DNA of 8,431 nt from an uncultured Prevotella sp. (GTDB taxonomy: Bacteria > Bacteroidota > Bacteroidia > Bacteroidales > Bacteroidaceae): the NCBI GenBank assembly GCA_900548745.1, contig URLQ01000125.1, forward strand, positions 1 through 8,431, given 5' to 3'. The position numbers and the translations under genes are program-made. Shown piece by piece: positions 7,350 through 8,431 of the stretch; position 1 is the stretch's first letter; every line of letters starts with the position of its first letter. Below the pieces are notes generated by a model, which was not told the origin of the DNA, made no database searches, and saw only the letters and a list, made by a program, of their open reading frames with translations.

Positions 7350-7485
7350 CGAACGACGACAAGAAGTTCAACAAACCCCAAGGATGACTCCTCAATCCAC
7401 AGATATGGCGACGGGGAGAAGTTCAGAAAGAGAGAATTAATAAAATCATTTCAAAACAACAATTTAAAGTATAGGAGATTAAATT
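7350..7485 (+). other. Long 5' leader of the small secreted protein gene, with SD site
   Basis: This is the untranslated region expected from the sigma-54 start. AGGAG at 7473-7477, eight bases before the ATG at 7486, is a textbook Shine-Dalgarno site, unusual in Bacteroidetes and absent from the two large genes here. The leader also holds a direct repeat AGAAGTTCA (7362-7370 and 7417-7425), a small stem AGGA-TGAC-TCCT (7381-7392), CCCC/GGGG (7376-7379/7413-7416) that could pair, and an 18-codon frame at 7384-7440. The last 45 bases are A-rich and look unstructured, which favours ribosome access. Confidence 0.5.
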
Positions 7486-7785
7486 ATGAAGAAGTTATTT
7501 TTTGCAGCGTTCGCAACATTCGCAATGGTTTCAATAAGTAGTGTATTTGCAAATAAGGCAATGATAGGAAATGCGCCGGATGGTTTGGCTAATGATACAA
7601 CAGATACCACCGTCACCTCTACTCCTGTAGAGCCAGTGGAAGCTCCGGCAGAGCCGACCACAAACTCAGCAGAACCGGCAACAGAAGTTGCGGAGCCAGC
7701 TACAGGCAATACAGCAGGAGATGGAATGTATCTCATGGAGCCGGTAGATACTACAAAGAAAGATACAGCAGCTACAGCGGAGTAG
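7486..7785 (+). CDS. Small secreted acidic protein with EP heptad repeats
   Basis: A 99-aa protein of unknown function, not assigned to any family I know. It opens with a strong signal peptide (MKKLFFAAFATFAMVSISSVFA|NK, likely cut after A22), with no lipobox cysteine and no cysteine at all. The mature part of about 77 residues is low in complexity, rich in E, P, T and A, and strongly acidic (14 D/E against 3 K). Residues 48-75 are four exact seven-residue units, each with EP at positions 2-3. The rest is T- and D-rich (NDTTDTTVT; EPVDTTKKDT). It is probably intrinsically disordered and exported to the periplasm or beyond. The ATG is fixed by AGGAG eight bases upstream. It seems to be monocistronic, driven by the sigma-54-type promoter at 7324-7339 and ended by the hairpin at 7928-7967. 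Confidence 0.85.
   Translation: MKKLFFAAFATFAMVSISSVFANKAMIGNAPDGLANDTTDTTVTSTPVEPVEAPAEPTTNSAEPATEVAEPATGNTAGDGMYLMEPVDTTKKDTAATAE
7627..7710 (+). repeat. Four tandem 21-nt units encoding heptads in the small protein
   Basis: The units encode VEPVEAP, AEPTTNS, AEPATEV and AEPATGN, with Glu-Pro exactly seven residues apart at residues 49, 56, 63 and 70. The DNA copies have diverged in codon use (GAG/GAA, CCA/CCG), so the array is not a recent slippage product and the spacing seems to be kept by selection on the protein. Confidence 0.85.
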
Positions 7786-7868
7786 GCGAGCCGTAGATGA
7801 TGAAAAGAGTATTTGTTTTTCGAGCATAAATAAAATCATGGTTGTTAGTATTATTGTTTAAGGTAGAG

Positions 7869-8010
7869 ATTGTATTATTGGATAACTGTTTGACAGAAAA
7901 GTCCTAAGAAAAATTTGTGTAGATTTGTCCCTGTACCGGCTTGTAGAAAGTCAGGACAGGGATTTTTCTTTATACGAAAGGAAAATCCATTCTTCCGGAC
8001 GACCTTTTCC
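7869..8010 (+). repeat. Duplicated 142-bp intergenic element, copy 2
   Basis: Second copy of the element at 6920-7060, same orientation, starting 83 bp after the small protein gene's stop codon. Differences from copy 1 are scattered single changes, one single-base indel, and a 2-base indel near the right end. The hairpin is kept, and the changes within it are compatible with pairing. The two copies are offset by 949 bp and bracket the sigma-54 promoter and its gene. Confidence 0.9.
7928..7967 (+). terminator. Terminator-like nested hairpin in repeat copy 2
   Basis: The outer stem is TCCCTGT (7928-7934) with ACAGGGA (7956-7962), and five T residues follow (7963-7967). The inner stem is GGCTT (7938-7942) with AAGTC (7948-7952), using one G-T wobble. 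CC (7936-7937) pairs with GG (7954-7955), a longer stem than in copy 1. It is the best candidate to end the small protein transcript, 142 bp after its stop codon. Confidence 0.8.
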
Positions 8011-8150
8011 AATGACATCAGTAAATATCCATTTCTGTATAAATATACAAATTCGACAGTAAGACAGAATAAATGTTGTTCATGCTGTTTTTTGGATAAA
8101 ATGGACCATTATGAATTGATGTTCCGAAAGCCGCTGATTTGTCTTCTTTT

Positions 8151-8216
8151 AGAAATTCGGTAACTTTCCCATAGAAAGTCCGTAACTTTCTCATAGAAAT
8201 TCGGTAACTTTCTATT
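8151..8216. repeat. Three tandem 22-bp repeats
   Basis: Units at 8151-8172, 8173-8194 and 8195-8216 are 18-19 of 22 identical to each other and share the core GTAACTTTC and an AGAAA start. Each holds an inverted repeat; in unit 2 it is perfect (GAAAGT-ccgta-ACTTTC). The period is about two turns of the DNA helix. There are no spacers, so it is not a CRISPR array. It may be a protein-binding array, a replication-slippage relic, or a repeat family in this genome. It lies in non-coding DNA about 130 bp before the next promoter-like element. Confidence 0.88.
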
Positions 8217-8431
8217 TGAAGTTGTTTGGAGGTTGATTTTGGAGCGATAGTTTCACACAGAAAAAACATAATGAACAGTATCACTCGAAATGTAGGATGA
8301 ACCACAAAAAAATACAGTTTGATGCATATTTTTGAATAAATATTTTGTAAGTTTGCAGCTGGGATTTATAGGAATACCTTAATTCCGCAACACTTTGATT
8401 TAACTTTATTTATAAGTTCCTGAGCAACAAA
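8217..8431. other. Right-edge intergenic DNA, no gene seen
   Basis: AT-rich sequence with frequent stops in all frames. A 95-codon minus-strand frame at 8018-8305 runs through the 22-bp repeats and is probably not a gene. The only other signal is the promoter-like element at 8348-8355. The stretch 8011-8150 between repeat copy 2 and the tandem repeats also holds nothing I can support. Confidence 0.5.
8348..8355 (+). promoter_or_regulatory. TAnnTTTG promoter reading out of the right edge
   Basis: TAAGTTTG followed by C is an exact match to the Bacteroidetes -7 element, in an AT-rich context. Transcription would start near 8361 and run past the window end with at least 70 nt of leader. The TTTTTG upstream sits only about 13 bases away, closer than a normal -33 element. 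The gene it would serve is not visible. Confidence 0.5.

Noticed and set aside
6920..8010. Composite transposon formed by the two direct repeats
   Set aside because: No transposase, no terminal inverted repeats on the 141-bp elements and no target-site duplication could be seen.
7915..8163. 82-codon frame through repeat copy 2
   Set aside because: It translates the terminator hairpin and AT-rich intergenic DNA; no signal peptide, domain or ribosome site supports it.
8151..8216. CRISPR array
   Set aside because: Units are directly adjacent with no unique spacers, and no cas gene is present.
8018..8305. 95-codon minus-strand frame through the 22-bp repeats
   Set aside because: A period of 22 shifts frame in each unit, so the repeat is not a protein repeat; no ribosome site or recognised family.

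Overview
The window looks like chromosomal DNA from a Bacteroidales bacterium, most likely Prevotella or Segatella. Four things point there: promoter elements of the TAnnTTTG type, weak or absent Shine-Dalgarno sequences ahead of the large genes, a family 3 glycosidase next to a membrane-spanning propeller/AraC regulator, and a C-terminal tail like those of type IX secretion cargo. The genus is inferred from style and was not checked by database search.

Layout. Positions 1-302 are a non-coding upstream region with a possible divergent promoter at the left edge, an inverted repeat and a weak promoter candidate. Positions 303-3386 encode an exported family 3 glycoside hydrolase of the beta-xylosidase-like clade, with a CBM6-like module inserted in its second catalytic domain and a sorting-signal-like tail. 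A clear intrinsic terminator (3417-3460) separates it from a good TAnnTTTG promoter (3516-3523) for the next gene. Positions 3568-6750 encode a sensor-regulator built like a hybrid two-component system, but with no histidine kinase or receiver: propeller, Y_Y_Y domain, one membrane helix, then directly an AraC-type DNA-binding domain. The two genes plausibly form a small polysaccharide-use locus in which the regulator senses a glycan fragment and controls the hydrolase.

Positions 6751-8431 are AT-rich and hold only one convincing gene, a 99-codon secreted acidic protein (7486-7785) with four exact seven-residue EP repeats. Its upstream DNA is the most striking part of the window. There is a near-perfect sigma-54 (-24/-12) promoter at 7324-7339, an exact match to the enterobacterial IHF consensus at 7293-7305, and a palindrome plus TTCCACA direct repeats at 7219-7255. 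The order and distances match a classic enhancer-dependent promoter. A 141-142 bp element that carries a terminator-like hairpin occurs twice, at 6920-7060 and 7869-8010, at about 92% identity, and brackets this gene cassette. Further right are three tandem 22-bp repeats (8151-8216) and a promoter-like element (8348-8355) reading out of the window.

No tRNA, rRNA, CRISPR array or transposase was seen.
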